A DNA stretch of 64,000 bases from positions 8,538,141 to 8,602,140 of the forward strand of contig CM040763.1 of assembly GCA_022829145.1 (NCBI GenBank), read 5' to 3'. This document shows, piece after piece, positions 23,501-36,500 of this stretch. The notes under the pieces are model-generated. The model worked only from the letters and a program-made list of their open reading frames with translations, searched no databases and had not been told where the DNA came from. Made by a program: the position numbers and the translations under genes. Each line of letters opens with the position of its first letter. Positions within the stretch are counted from its first letter, which is position 1. The stretch comes from Albula goreensis (Eukaryota; Chordata; Actinopteri; Albuliformes; Albulidae).

Positions 23501-26500
23501 TTAAAAAACTACATCCTCCTTCTCACTCATGCGCTTACCATTACACTTAACGTTACATAGAGGTTGATGCAATGATTACTAATGCCAGCTGAGGCCCTCA
23601 TTACTTCATGTCTTCTTTCCTCTCTTCCTAACCTTGTGGTATGCTCTTCCCTAAGCCACTAAGAGTATCTGCTAAATGCCTACATGCATATCCTCAATCA
23701 ACTGCGATTAAAGGAAGAAAAGATGAAAGATGTGGTGTTAGTGTAATAGGTCAGTGAATTGTAAAGCCAGTTTAAGGTCGGAGGAGCATGAATAAATCAA
23801 TTGTCGTTAAAGAACGTAATGGGTCACCTTCATGGGTGGTGGGGATTTTTTAAGTACATGTATTTGGTATGAGTATCTTATGGTTGGAAGTAACATGGGT
23901 TCCTTATTTTATACCTCTTTGCCATCTGCAAAGTAGCATATGCCTCCACCATTTCAATTCTAGTCAAGAACAAGCAAATGTATACAAAACGTATGATGCT
24001 CAAAAGTACAAAGTAGTAACTAAGAAAAGTAAATGCACCTATATACTGCAATCCAAATGATGGATGCTTACACTGCTTTGCAGGTGGTGCAAATGTATGA
24101 ACCATTCAACTAGTGCAAGCAACACATATCACATATAAAACAAATACATGTGGATTCATTTTTAAAAATGCATACTGATCATTCCTGCTCACGTTCCTTT
24201 TGATGCCAAGAAAGGGGCGATAGGCTTCCGCCCAGCAGCGGGTACATTCAAGAGCATAAAGCATAGAGACCTGGAGAAGAAGAGTCGATTTTATTCCAAA
24301 GCATGACAGCTAAAAGCACTTACATTATGGAGGAGTGGAAGAGAGGCCAGGAATGAGGGAGAGGTGGACAGAGCGATGAAGGTCAGCTGGCTGTCGAAGC
24401 AAAGCGGGTGGAGGAGGAAGGAAGTCAGGACGTTAGAAATGAATCAAGGAGAAGGATGTTCTGATAGCAATGGAAATGAGAGCGCAGGGAAATGGGCTAG
24501 CTGCAGAGAGCGGCACAGCAGAGCACATGTGAATCGGAAGCCAGTTTTACTTACGGGAGCTGATATATCTAAGAAATAAATTGTGAGATGCATGTTAGTG
24601 CTTTCGTTCTCTTACTCTTCCTCCTAACTGCAGCACTCAAACCTTTTCCTTTAAATTTACTGAATTGCCTCCGTGCATCACAGATCAAATGTTTTAATTT
24701 TTGGTTGCACTGTAGTACAAATAAAGCACATGCACATTTGTGCTTATAAATATATAAACCATATAAATATGACTGAACTCAAAACACAGGGTCTCGGCTT
24801 CGAGTTACGATACAGCACAATCACAAGACAACACTGTACAGACATTGTAACGCTGTCAAGATTAGATCGTTTTCCAAGACAGTATTAACAGAAAGTGATG
24901 TGAATAAATGACTGCTTGCACTAACTGGGCTCAGTCCACTCTGAAGGCTAGTTCAATAGGCTTGCTTCGCTACTGTGAGATGAATCTTCTCTTCTCCCAG
25001 TCAGATTCAAATCTCCACTCAGAGGAAACATCCAAGGAAACTGGAACTTTGACCAGTCTGGTTTCAATCAAATCAATTGTGTTAGTGTGACATTAGAAGC
25101 GACACAGAGCTTACTCTTCTGTGAGTCATCAGATAACAAAGTACAGTTCGCTTTTACTGGCACCCCACATGCCTCCACTTCCTTCGATCCACCCTTTTTA
25201 TCTGATTCCTCACTGATTAAAAAAAAAAAAAACACTGGATTTCAAGCTGTGTGAACAATGGCAATTAAAAACCGAATGTACAAGAAAAGAAAGATTCAAA
25301 CACATCCATCCAGCTGTATTTCCTTTTCCTTTTAAAATTCCTCGGACATTGACCAACTGGCAGTTGTTTTTGTCACAACAAATGTTCCCCCACCCCTATC
25401 TATTTGATACCACATGATACCACTACAGTTATATTAAAAATACAGTTTTCATTTTATAAGCCTTTGTTGACTATCAAGCATAACTTAAAAATAGTATCGT
25501 ACAATATTGCGTTTAGAAAATACCTGTGATGTGTTTTGCTATTGTTGGGAGAAAGTTTTGGAGAGCAGCACAGTGTTTGAGAATGTGTATTAGGCTTACA
25601 AAGGAATGCTGCTGAATCCGACCAGGGCCAAATTGTGCCTCCTGTTAACGACCCGTTACCTGCGGTCTGTGGAACGTGGGGTTCTGCATTACCATATATG
25701 TGCCATCACATGCTAATGTATTTGCCTTAAACTGTATAAATGTTGACCACACAATGTAATGTTTGAACATTTTTCTCCATGCTTGTGTTCCCGTGGCCGG
25801 CTGTGTAAGTAAAGTATCCGTCTTCAACTGCGAACATGGGATCCGTCTCTTCATTAACAACATGGTTGTTTCACTCATTTTGATAATTTTCTTATTTACT
25901 AACACTATGTAACATTTTCATTTCTGTACCATTGCAGTCTGAAAACAAATCTATTGTTTAAATTGTGTGTTGGCTTCGTTCATTTCACTGACTATAGCCA
26001 TGTATCCATAAAAACATCTATTACTGTGCAATAAATCATCTATTACTGTTGCACATATTTTGGCATAAATAATGAGTGGAACTAAAGTTGTCAAAATATT
26101 GTTTAATGTTTTACACAAAACAATGTATTGCTCTCCACAGAAAATGATAAGGATTTGCTCAAATCAGTGCACTACTGGTTTCTTATTCTAAGTCAGCTCA
26201 TTGTGGGTCACGTGATACCTCATGCTCCTGCCATTGGTTGGTTTCAAAGGAAACCCCTCCCCTTGATGGATCCAGTGCATGTAAGGCCCATGCAACAATG
26301 AGCACTAACTTTATCATTTGGGAACATATCCTTTCACCTCTGAACAGCTGACCTCATGTCATATGAAAAAAAGGAATTTCCAATGTGAAATGGCCAAAGA
26401 CTGCATGTCTCGAAAAGAGCAAATGTGATTTTCACATGTGAATCTGTGAACAGTGCATGAGTTTATTTTGTTCATGAGTTTATGAGTTTTCTTTCTGGCA

Positions 26501-26562
26501 TAGAAGTGAAAGTGTCAATCACTTTAAATAGGCATACTAAGAACCTGTTTGTAACTGATTAG
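20578..26562. other. Long non-coding stretch with minor repeats
   Basis: About 6 kb with no gene I can support. Contents worth noting are a 15-base direct repeat ATGTTGGCCTGCACA at 22813-22827 and 22832-22846, a likely SINE tail at 23648-23690, and an A13 run near 25219-25231. Many 60-110 codon frames occur on both strands without domains or consistent splice sites, including 21573-21905 plus and 21742-21470 minus, which overlap one another. Confidence 0.5.
23648..23690 (+). mobile_element. Isolated SINE 3' tail
   Basis: TAAGCCACTAAGAGTATCTGCTAAATGCC corresponds to the common fish SINE tail (form: TAAGTCGCTctGGATAAGAGcGTCTGCTAAATGCC) with diverged bases. The head and body are not visible upstream, so this is a fragment. 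Confidence 0.5.
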
Positions 26563-26794
26563 AGCAGGGAGCCCCAGTGCTGGTCCATGAGGGCTGCAGG
26601 CTGAGCTCTTTTTATTACTAAAGCTTTTTTTATTTTTCACCTGAAAAACAACAAATAGTTCAGACCCAAGAAACAAAGTGAGGTGAGGTGAATTAACTGG
26701 GTAATCAACCATGTTAATTGATCAATTAAGTGCTGAGTAACAAGGAAAATCAGAACACCCTGCAGTCATGCAGGACCAGGGTTGGGGAGCTCAG
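26563..26794. mobile_element. Short non-autonomous element with terminal inverted repeats (copy 1)
   Basis: The left end (GCAGGGAGCCCCAGTGCTGG, then TCCATGAGGGCTGCAGG) and the reverse complement of the right end (GAGCTCCCCAACCCTGGTCC, then TGCATGACTGCAGGG) form imperfect inverted repeats of about 33 bases. There is no coding capacity between them. The middle carries TTAATTGATCAATTAA-type AT-rich sequence. Similar ends recur near 37.96, 45.25 and 61.52 kb. The pattern resembles short non-autonomous DNA elements frequent in fish genomes, and the superfamily is not certain. Confidence 0.6.
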
Positions 26795-29700
26795 GAATAG
26801 GAGCCATCAAATGCATGTGAATTGAAATTACAGAATGGCAAACTAATATAATCGTTTCATAATTCTTTACACTTCATAAGTTTTAAGATAAGTACATCTA
26901 TTAAAATAATGGTTGGTTAGTGGTAAGCTAATTGTTAGATAGTATTGGGGAAACAAAGAATCACACTATTATGAGTATATTTGATTGATATATAATTAAT
27001 TGTTATTCATTCAGTTGATTGTTAATGTTAGTTTCTTAAAATATGCATTTAATTTCGGTTCCATAATGTACAGCCATAGTTTTGAAGAATATAATGTTAA
27101 TGACAGAATGAGTAACAGCATTACAGTAGTGGCAGTGGCACTGTAAAATTGTGATAGTAGCAGAAGCTGTAATAGTGGCTGTAAAGATGCTGTAGTAAAA
27201 CAACTTCTTACATTTCATGTAATTGTGTCTCCCCTTTTCCCCGAAGTATTATAACTCAACTCTCCATTTCATTTCTTCCCTCTTTCATACCTGGCCATAA
27301 CCTACAAGTAGGTACAATTCGAGCATGTCACCAGACTTTATGAGATAAAGTCCAAGGGTAGCTCACTGTACCAGCAGTGCCAGTGTGTCTCTCCGCAGCA
27401 TGCAGAGCTTAAAAACCTGCAGCGAAGGGTTTGATATATCTTTTAATAATTGTAATTTGTGATGATTCATGTTCTGCCTTTCGTTCAATATATTTCAACT
27501 GTATTCGAATCCTCTTCAAGCCCAGCAGCGACCATGGCCAAGAATCTCGTGGGGCGACATGCAATTAGCTATAGCATCGCCCAAGGAAGAAAGGTTTCGG
27601 TTGACAGGTTAATTCTCCGCTGAGCTGAGTGATAGTGCCTCTCCTGGCCAATTGGGTCCCTGCAGCCAGTGGCATGAGGCATGAACGTTGCCTTCCCCTA
27701 GAACGGTTACACTGAAGAGAGGGACAATGAACCAATGCTGTCCCCCGTGCCTGTCGAAAAATTGTTTGAGGAAGAGTGATGTACTGGACAGGCTGAGAAA
27801 TGTGCTACATTTGTGCCACAGATACCAGCCTTACAGTTTTGAAAATACTACATGCTTTTTCACATAATTAGAAAATAAATTGAATCAAAGCATGTAATAA
27901 GTCTGCGCCTTCCTTATTGATATCTATGAAAACGTGCAGATTATTGCCCACCGTGGTGTATGCTGTGGGGATTGATGTTTCTGGTGATATACTGCATGTT
28001 CTGTGATTGTGATCATGAGAATAACCCACAGCTTCTCATTGGAGGTGACAGCTGCCTGTCACAGCCGAAGGTCTCCCAGAAATTGAATTTTCTTGCATTA
28101 TATGTAGTCCCCTCCCTGCTAGAGACTTGACAGCAGACATTCATAGACCTACAAGGAGCGTGGTACCTTCTGGCTTAGTTCTGTATCCTTTTATTTTCTT
28201 TCATTTTATTTATTCATTGTTTATTTTACCAAGAATCTCCCATCAGGATATGTATGCTTATATTTGAGACTCTCAGATATAAGCTCATTAGACCAGGGGT
28301 ACAACATCATGATCTACCCACATTTTAGAGGTGTGATAAACAGAATTTCATGATGGACAGATGTCAAAATAAAATGTAAAAAAATATTTCTGCATACATC
28401 CTCAGGATATGCCTTAAAATATGGATGGTATCATCATAGGTGTGTGAAGTGAAAGTATAACATGGATATTAGTGAGAGTTTGAGTGTGGCTTTGTGTTTG
28501 CTGCCACACTATGCAGTGTTCTGGCCAGAGCCGGCATTTCTGTGAACTGGTTATTGCATCATTCTGCTGCATTTCTGAATATTTGAGTAGGAGAAAGTGT
28601 CTCCTTTCATTTATATTTCAATTTCATCTGCAGCACATGTAAGCTATTCATTCCACTTGTACAATATTCTTCCTTTTTATTTGTATTATAAATAGGAATG
28701 CTGAAATGTAAAAACACATTGTAATCACTGAAATCTTGATGCTTTTTTTTTTTTACAATGGAGACTAACACAAGGACCTGCAGAAAGCACAATGGCAGTC
28801 CTTACTATAATGTTTCATTCATATTTAAAAATGTTAACAAAGTTTTGTCATTCGCTGAAATGATCAAGCTATTAGACTGTATTTGTATGATTGACATAGG
28901 GCCTGTTCCTCAGAAAAAGTGATTTTTTTTTAATGATTAAGAATACGCAGCTGCTAAGCACAGAATAATAATGCGATGGTCCTTGTTGTTGGTTTTGTGT
29001 TGCATTTTCTGAATTAAGAATGTGTAGGAGTGTCAGACCTCCTTTATAATTGCGCTCTCTGGAAAGAGGCAGATAATGGCTTTGTGTGGTGCCCTTGAAC
29101 ACACAAGTGCCATTTATGAATGCAGCAGCCCAGCTGCTGACTCTTGGCGGTGCCAGGGTTGTGCGGTGCCAGGGAGAAAGGTCTCTCTCTGTGTCCTGCA
29201 TCTGGTCCGCAGTCTTAAATAGCCTGAGTGTCACACCTTGTTATAGAACTGTACAACTTGACAGTCAAGTCAGGGATTTCATCATTTTGTCCACCAACTG
29301 CAGGAACAGGAGTGTGAATCATAAAATATAACCAAGGAGGATTTTTTTTTTTCTTGGAGGCAACGGCAGGGTTTTGCACTCGTTCTGGACACAAAAAATG
29401 TTTGCTGTGAGTTTCTGTTTGTCTTTTGGCATATTGTGCCTTTGGTGTCTCTTGTATCTTGCAGGACATCAAAGGGGGTAATGATAAACATCAAAAAGTA
29501 CAGATATATTCACATATACAGTTTCACAATTAGCCTGCATAGGTCACCTCTATAATGCTCCATGTGGAATAGAGGCTACCTGGACTGTCCAGGAAGTGAC
29601 ACACATCCCAGCATTTTGTAATTAGCATGAAGCTGGCATTTAGGGGCCAGAGCTATGATCTATTTTTATTTATGTGACAGCAAACAAGGTGTTTCATGTT

Positions 29701-30299
29701 TAACCAACACCATCTATATCAGCTGATAATGTTAATAAAACACTCTTTCCACTCCGTTTGCTGTGCATTTTTAATCTGTAGTTTACAAAATGTTACCTCA
29801 GGAAGTTTAATTAAGCAGCTCCAGTCAGTGGGTTGTATAAAGTATTTGTTCAAGGTGATTATTTTCTGTTCTTCTGGACAAATGAGCATTAATGAAAGAT
29901 TAAAAAAAAACTCACAAAGTCTCATCAACATTTTCTGTGGTACACAAAAGCCAAGTTGCTCTGGAGAGGAGCATTTTCATTTTCAAGATTGGAGATACTA
30001 CGTGCCAGCGAAGAAGAATTAACAGATTATAATCAGAATTACTCCAAGCAATAGTTTATAGTCTAATAGTATTGTCCTTGTATGATCATGCTCTCGTATG
30101 CAACAGTTAATTAATTCAATTAAACAATTGAAATTATTTCAATTTGAAGTAAACACTGAACTGGAGTAAATTGAAAACAAATTTGAAGCTTCACTGAGCA
30201 GGCAATGAGCCACAGTTGTTGAAACAGGGCTGTCTGTCTGTCCATCATTTTGATAAAGATTTGGTTGGGGAGCCTCTGTATTTGTTCATCATCACGATG
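26795..30299. other. Non-coding stretch
   Basis: No gene is supported. The segment 27390-27700 is GC-richer and contains CpGs (CGACCATGG, GGGGCGACATG, ATCGCCC), so it may be a conserved non-coding block, but no exon boundary is clear. T-rich homopolymers occur at 28743-28754 and 29341-29352. Overlapping two-strand frames around 28872-29494 show no motif. Confidence 0.45.
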
Positions 30300-30640
30300 C
30301 TAATTCCATCGCTAAATTTTCCCCGCAATCTCCATTCATTAAGCTCTGACAGAGCAGGCTGGCTGGGAAACAGATGATGCTGTGGAATTGCAGACGTCGT
30401 GCCACCCATGTGAACAGCAGCTATGTCTGCAGATTCATGACGTTCTGCCCCTGAACTCCTCTGTCATAGTAATGGTGACATTCCTGCAGCCGCAGCAGGG
30501 ACATTTGTGTTCTTTCTGCAGGTACACAGTCAGCACCATCTGTGGGCTAATCGCTAGGGGTGTACAGGGTGTGTCGGGTAATATGGACGCCTTAATGACT
30601 TTGGACAATATACTGACTTCAGCAACCATACCATGAGTTT
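30300..30640. promoter_or_regulatory. Candidate conserved non-coding block
   Basis: This is balanced-composition sequence in an AT-rich region. It contains short motifs such as CATTAAG, GACGTC and CTAATCGC, and open frames on both strands (30382-30636 plus, 30629-30435 minus). Two opposite open frames with no domain suggest constraint or chance rather than a gene. The call rests on appearance only. Confidence 0.25.
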
Positions 30641-31797
30641 TTGGAGGAATCTGCAGTCTGAGAAAAGACTTCAGAGATTTTTAATGATAATGGAAACCTA
30701 CCTTATAGATTGGGGATGGGGAATCTCTTTAGCAAGGTAGATCTAGTGCTGTATGTCTGGCTGAAGTACTAAAAGTGTGAATTAAATTTTTTACACCTTA
30801 AGAAGAAGAAAACGTTCAGACTCCATTATTGATAAAATGCACATTGCCAGGTATTTTCTCCTGGCAATTGATCTTCCTATATTACTATATTAACTTTACT
30901 GGATAATTTCCTCTCATGTATGGAAAAGGTGACTGTATCACTGAGGTCTTACATTTTTAAAATTTCATAGTGTGGTTGGAATTACCTGAGCAATACATGT
31001 ATATCTATTGCCATAACCATGGTCAATGAGGGGTCCCTATAAGGGCACTTTGCAAAACTTTAGCACAGATGAAAGAACAGAGTAAGGTATAAAGAGAGAA
31101 ATTATAACTTTGGAGTCTTGGTTCATAGTTATAATTCAGTTCTATTAAAAATGCAATTAAAAAGTGGAAGGGCTCTTGAAATGGGGTTTTGTTTGCGCTG
31201 CCACATGCATATTGTCACTATGTTCTGAATTTAAATTATGTAGCAAAACAGAAAAATGATACATCAAATAAATACCATCATAAGGGTACTTGGGGAATCA
31301 AGAAGACGAGTCTCCTCTGCCTTTGTGAAAAAACATTGTTTCTTACTTTAATTGGTCATTCTGAAGTCATGCTAGAAATATCTTTCAGTCCGTATCTCCG
31401 CTAAGTTTCTCAAACTCTGGGAAGTCATTAAAACAGCCATATGCTATATCATTATTTTTGAAAGCTGGAGTGGTGAACAAGACGCAGTGATTCCACAGCC
31501 CAGCCTCAATTATGAGACCCAGCATGGTGATTATTTGTTGACTTTATTTATTTCTCCTCCATACTGACTCCCTAACAGACAGGCTAATGAAGAGTACCAG
31601 GTGTGGATCGGCTCTTGCTTCTATTCATCTGCTTTCACAAACAAATGTTTCTCCACTGTGATGGACTGTGATGAGGGGGTGGACATGTTCTAGCAGGTAA
31701 CTGTCTGTCTCAGAGTAGTGTGCCTCTTCTTAACAGTAATTAACATTTGAGTGGTGCTGCATAAAGTGCCTCATGGGTGCAACATGATAATTAAGAG

Positions 31798-31804
<7 letters not shown>
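30641..31804. other. Non-coding stretch
   Basis: No gene or repeat family is recognised. The last 80 bases before the TG tract contain AGTAATTAAC and GATAATTAAG homeodomain-type sites. Confidence 0.45.

Positions 31805-31832
<28 letters not shown>
31805..31832. repeat. Short (TG)n microsatellite
   Basis: Twenty-eight bases of uninterrupted TG. Confidence 0.95.
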
Positions 31833-32010
31833 GCTTTTTTTAAAGCAAAATGAGACAGAAAGGATCAGTATTACCCAAACATGGGTTAAACATGTTCTGT
31901 CTTGTTTTTAATATGGCAAAAGACCCATTTCAGTTCTGGATAAGTTTAGACTGTCAAGTGAGTGTGAGTTTACATGTTCTTGAGAGGTAGATCTCCAAAC
32001 TTATGTAGTT

Positions 32011-32044
32011 ATATATACACACACACACACACACACATACACAA
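32011..32044. repeat. (AT)n(AC)n compound microsatellite
   Basis: ATATAT leading into about 20 bases of AC and then ATACACA. Confidence 0.93.
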
Positions 32045-32229
32045 ACCATACTAATGTTAGTTTGTCGATACTATTTTAGTGTTTAATTTTTATGACTTAG
32101 GCAATTATTATATTTGTGGCTACAATTTTAAATGGCTCATGGTTTAATACCAATCACTGCACGTGCTTTCACTTTTTTATTAACATGAAATTATTATGGA
32201 TGATACACCTTTGACACTGAGATGTACAA

Positions 32230-32620
32230 TGGTTTGTTTAATGTAATTAAAATAAATCACTTATTAATGATTTTCAGCATGTGCTGAAGTGACTCTCTTT
32301 TTTCACTGCAGGCAGATTGATGGAAGCATCAAAGACAGGCAAAGGGGCTCTAGATAATGAGCATTCATGACGCATTCCTTATCGTTAATTAGAACAAATA
32401 ATTATTGCAATTCCTGCTCGGAAAAAGTGCAGTAATTAAATGTATGGCGTTCCACAAGCGAGTGCTCCCCACACCGCCCCTGTCACCCGCACGCATGAAT
32501 TAGCCAGACTAAAGAGGAGCAGAGGCTGCTTGGTATGCAAGGAAGAGCGTTGACTTAATTAACGTTCGTAGGTGCCATTTCTGTCTTCTCTCCACAGCTC
32601 CCAGAGCGAGCGCACGCCCC
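32230..32620 (+). promoter_or_regulatory. Homeodomain-motif-rich candidate enhancer
   Basis: Within 400 bases there are several TAATTA/TTAATTA cores (TGTAATTAAA, CGTTAATTAGA, AGTAATTAAA, CTTAATTAACG) together with AATAATTATTG and ATGAATTAG. This mix of AT-rich homeodomain sites and GC-rich linkers is typical of vertebrate developmental enhancers. It also contains two strong acceptor-like sequences (CTCTTTTTTCACTGCAG ending near 32311 and TGTCTTCTCTCCACAG ending near 32597). Each is followed by a short open frame that stops within about 25 codons, so a non-coding RNA exon is an alternative. Conservation is not tested. Confidence 0.4.
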
Positions 32621-33399
32621 TGGCTTCATGTGCATGATCCCCACAGAAAGGGGAAGTGACCTCTGACCTGCGGCGGGGAGGGGGCTGCAGCTGAGCCACT
32701 CAGTAACAGCCCAGACGTCACATTTCATGTGTGAGAAAGTTAGTCATGTGACCAGTGCATGCCTTTTGCTTCCTGTTTATCAGCTTTGCAAATATAGGAT
32801 CATTACTCTGTTCTTGCCAAAAACAAAAACATTAAGGCAAATTTCATCTAAAAGCAGGAGGGCAGCCAGCCAGCTTATGCTTTTGTGTAATTATTATGTA
32901 CAACCATTGGTATAATTGCACTGAATGATCTTTAGCACTCAATGGTCATTAGAGTGACTTGTGATGTGGTAAGCAAGACTGTGTCCCAACCTGAATACAC
33001 TTGATGATGTCAACTCGGGTTTCATTGATGAGGTATACGAGTTAAATGTACTGTACACTAACAATTATGCTTTCATATGAATTTAATGACATTTTTAATG
33101 CATTTGAGCAACATTGCTTTTATGAATCATAGTACAGTTTCACTTTTAATCATGGAAAAGCTTCATATTCATGTCCATAAAAACAAATCTTTTATGGGAA
33201 AAAATGTACTGAATATTTTATTGTATCTACTGTACCCACAGTGTATTTTGAGCATCTTGTGTACACATTTCCATGGTGTTGGACTCAGAAAGGGCAAAAG
33301 GCCACTGACCCCATCCTAAAAAAAACAGAATTTCTGTGGAAAGTGAAAGGAGAGAAAGGTGCTGTAATGCAGGAGCTGGACATGAACGAAGGCTCAGTG
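32621..33399. other. Non-coding stretch before the minisatellite
   Basis: A GC-rich patch (32640-32715) follows the enhancer-like block, then ordinary AT-rich DNA. No gene is seen. Confidence 0.45.
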
Positions 33400-33579
33400 A
33401 AGACTGCCACAGTGAGTAAGACTGCCACAGCGAATAAGACTGCCACAGTGAGTAAGACTGCCACAGTGAATAAGACTGCCACAGCGAATAAGACTGCCAA
33501 AGTGAATAAGACTGCCACAGCGAATAAGACTGCCACAGTGAGTAAGACTGCCACAGCGAATAAGACTGCCACAGCGAAT
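33400..33579 (+). repeat. 18-base minisatellite, 10 units
   Basis: Ten head-to-tail units of AAGACTGCCACAGTGAGT and variants (CGAAT, TGAAT, and one unit with CAA for CAC). Because the unit is a multiple of three and lacks stops, several frames remain open across the array. The plus-strand frame reads as KTATVS/KTATAN repeats, and minus-strand frames give other periodic peptides. No domain, signal peptide or splice structure supports a protein. Two main unit types alternate irregularly, which suggests slippage or unequal exchange of a two-unit block. Confidence 0.97.
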
Positions 33580-36500
33580 AAGACAACCAGGATTACAGGA
33601 AGCCCATGCTGACATTGTTTACACTTTTGTTTTTCTGTTGTAGAAACACAAAGTATATTTCAGAACAATGTAACATATTTGGCTGGAGGATATGAGATTT
33701 TAAACTACATACACAATTTCACAATTTCCTCAATGGCAGCTATAAGTAGCTTCATAGATGTGAGGGGAAAATCCAGATCAGTATTTGTAGCAAGACAAAA
33801 GTGTGAGCTTCTAGCATGACTGTGCATTGGCACAGAGGAAGCAGCATTTTGGGCTCTGTTTTAAGGGTTAAAACTCTTTGCACAATGATCGAAACAGAAC
33901 ATATTACCTGGAGTGTTTGTTTCAAAGCTGTGTGGTGTCAGTTTCACACAAATAGAATTCAGCTCTTATGTGGCTGCAGTGGTTTTATTCCAGACGACTA
34001 TTAAAACTACAGACCTGGCGATGGTACAGGTACCACTCAAGAGTTCAAATAAACAATGCACCAATTAGACAATATAATGCAGTCTGATTGATTGATTGAT
34101 TGATTGGTTGATCGATTGATTGCATTAGCAGGAACAGATCATCTGGCTTGAGACAATCTGCTCATGGTACAAACTGTTTCATTTCACAATGAACCAATTC
34201 TTCATAATAATACAAGCATGTTTGATTCAGCTGTTTCTGATACTATCACTCGATATCATTGAGTTGAGAAGCCCAAGATACGTCATTACCTCTGATTTTT
34301 TTATTGCATTTTTCATTTGGAATTGAAATTGAACTGTTAATGTCCTCCAAAGGTAACAGGACAATGTCTCCATCAGGTTGCATGGCCAGAACAAAAACAT
34401 AGACTTGCAAAATTATTCCAGCTCAGATTTGCCACTTCTTGGATCACACATGTTTTTTTTATTTGTTTATTTTTTATCTATGACCCATTTCTTGGTATAC
34501 AAACCACTGAAATGTTCAACATTCCCCCTTAACAGTGTTCATTTTTGGGAACAATCTAGAGTTTGTCTACAACAAAATGAGATGGTTTGTGGTCCCTTTG
34601 TTGTGTCAGGTTCAGCGAAACCTACACCATACAGTCAGTCTGAGTTTCTGATGTCCTGAAATACCTTGTTGGCATTTCCAATAGTAATTATAATGTTTTT
34701 TGAGACAGAACACAACAACTACAATGCCAGACTATTTGTTTCTTGCAGTGGCATCAAACGTACATTTTGTGGGAGAACAATATGTGGAAAGTTTGCACAT
34801 GAAAGACTAAACAGTGCCAACACTTGCTGCTGTACATTCAAGAGAGATAAAAATGCTGAGCTTTATTCATGCAATTATTTTGTTTCCTGAGGGCATATGA
34901 GATAAGGGAAGGGTCAGCACTGAGCTGTTTTTCATGCACTGAAAGGGCCAGATTATTTCTCCTCTTTTCGCTCCTTGGAGTTTATTTTTTAGCGGTGACC
35001 TGAGGTCAAATGTTGGATCTTAATCAACAACCCACAACAATTTCTGCTTTCACTCTTATTCTTTCTTTCTTCTGCTGCAGATCAAGCATTACATGGATTT
35101 CACCTGGAACACTTTGTTGCAGTGGAGATGTTTTGATGGCTTTGTTAGTCAGATTGCTTTACCAGTCAAATATCATTCACCAGGACATTATACTGTCAGC
35201 TTTTCATGTTCATAAATCATAATATCCCCAGCCAGAGGTTCCATAAATGACTAAATGATTCAGGGGATCAGAGCCAGAGAGGTGTTCTCTATTGTCATTG
35301 TTAAGCTAGAGGAGTCTGGTGTCACTTGTCCAAGGTCTTCAGGTGACGCCCCTGTCACCAGTTCATGAACATGGTCTTGATTTGGCATCTTTATGAAGTA
35401 CTTGCTGCCATGTACACCTGGGTCTTTTAATTCACATGGCATGTTATCTGCTCTGTGCACAGCCAAGAGAGGGGGCCTTCTGAATTGTGAATTTTGTAGA
35501 CTCACACCATTAAAAACACACTAGTATCCAAAAAGATTTAACGATCATACCCTGAAAGATTGAGAGTTGTGACCACTGACCTGAAAAGCTGAATTTAAGG
35601 CTTGATATATAATGAGAGAAGTGGGGCGTCTGTGTGGGAAATTGTATGCTGTGAGGAATTCTGGGAAATTGTGATATTATTTGTGGGCCACCCTGAATGA
35701 GCTTGCTTTTTTTACTGATTAGGTGATACTGCTTTGGTAAGTCATGTATTACAATACAGTGCACAACTTCAAGGAAAATTAAGATAGCTGTTTGGTACAT
35801 CAGGTGGATACATTTTGGAAGCACAAATGAATATATATTTAGTGAATGTTTATCCATACCGTAAATAATTGATTAAATGTCAATTGATGATTGAAGAATT
35901 TAAGTATGTGTCAGTTCAAGACAAACAGCTCAATGATGTTGATGCATATAGCTGACTCCCTGGACAAAAATGTTTTCAAAATTCAATCTTCTCCCTGTTG
36001 ATGGATTCCAGAATTTTAGATGAGATGCAAATTATACAAACAGGTCATTGATGTCATGGATCAGTGCAATCTGCTTCCTTATGCATTGCTTTTATGCTGT
36101 CTTGTTTACAGCAATCAGGTGTTTATATGCCTTATAAGGTGATCTTTCCTCTAGACCATCCTGCATATTGGTTTTAATTGTAAGCATGTGTGTAACTTCC
36201 ATCTTGTGACACTCTCAAGGTTAAATTCTTTTGCTTTTGAAAATGTTTATAAAAGAAAAACTTTTGAGAAGCACACTTAACCTCTAGTTTTTCTCTAACT
36301 TTACCTTTTCCACAACGCTATTGAAAACAAGAATTTAAGATTACCTTCACATCTTTTGAAATCTTCTTTTCAAAGAACATTTGCCAACCTTGGAGTGTGT
36401 TTTACAACTTGTTTGTCCTTGAGCTGTCTTTTTGATGATCTGAGTTCATCTTTTCTGGCTTTGACTTCTCCATCAGTATTGTGTTCATCTGCTATGGGGA

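Noticed and set aside
28936-28960. ATTAAGAATACGC, which recalls part of mature miR-137 (CTTAAGAATACGCG)
   Set aside because: The match covers only about a dozen bases, the 5' part of the miRNA differs, and no complementary arm giving a hairpin is present upstream or downstream.
33241-33612. 123-codon plus-strand frame with a periodic KTATxx peptide
   Set aside because: It is created by the 18-base minisatellite. Frames on both strands stay open for the same reason, and there is no domain or splice support.
35040-35222. Strong acceptor CTTTCTTCTGCTGCAG followed by two long open frames
   Set aside because: No donor in either frame, no domain and no second exon. Good acceptor-like tracts are common in T-rich DNA.
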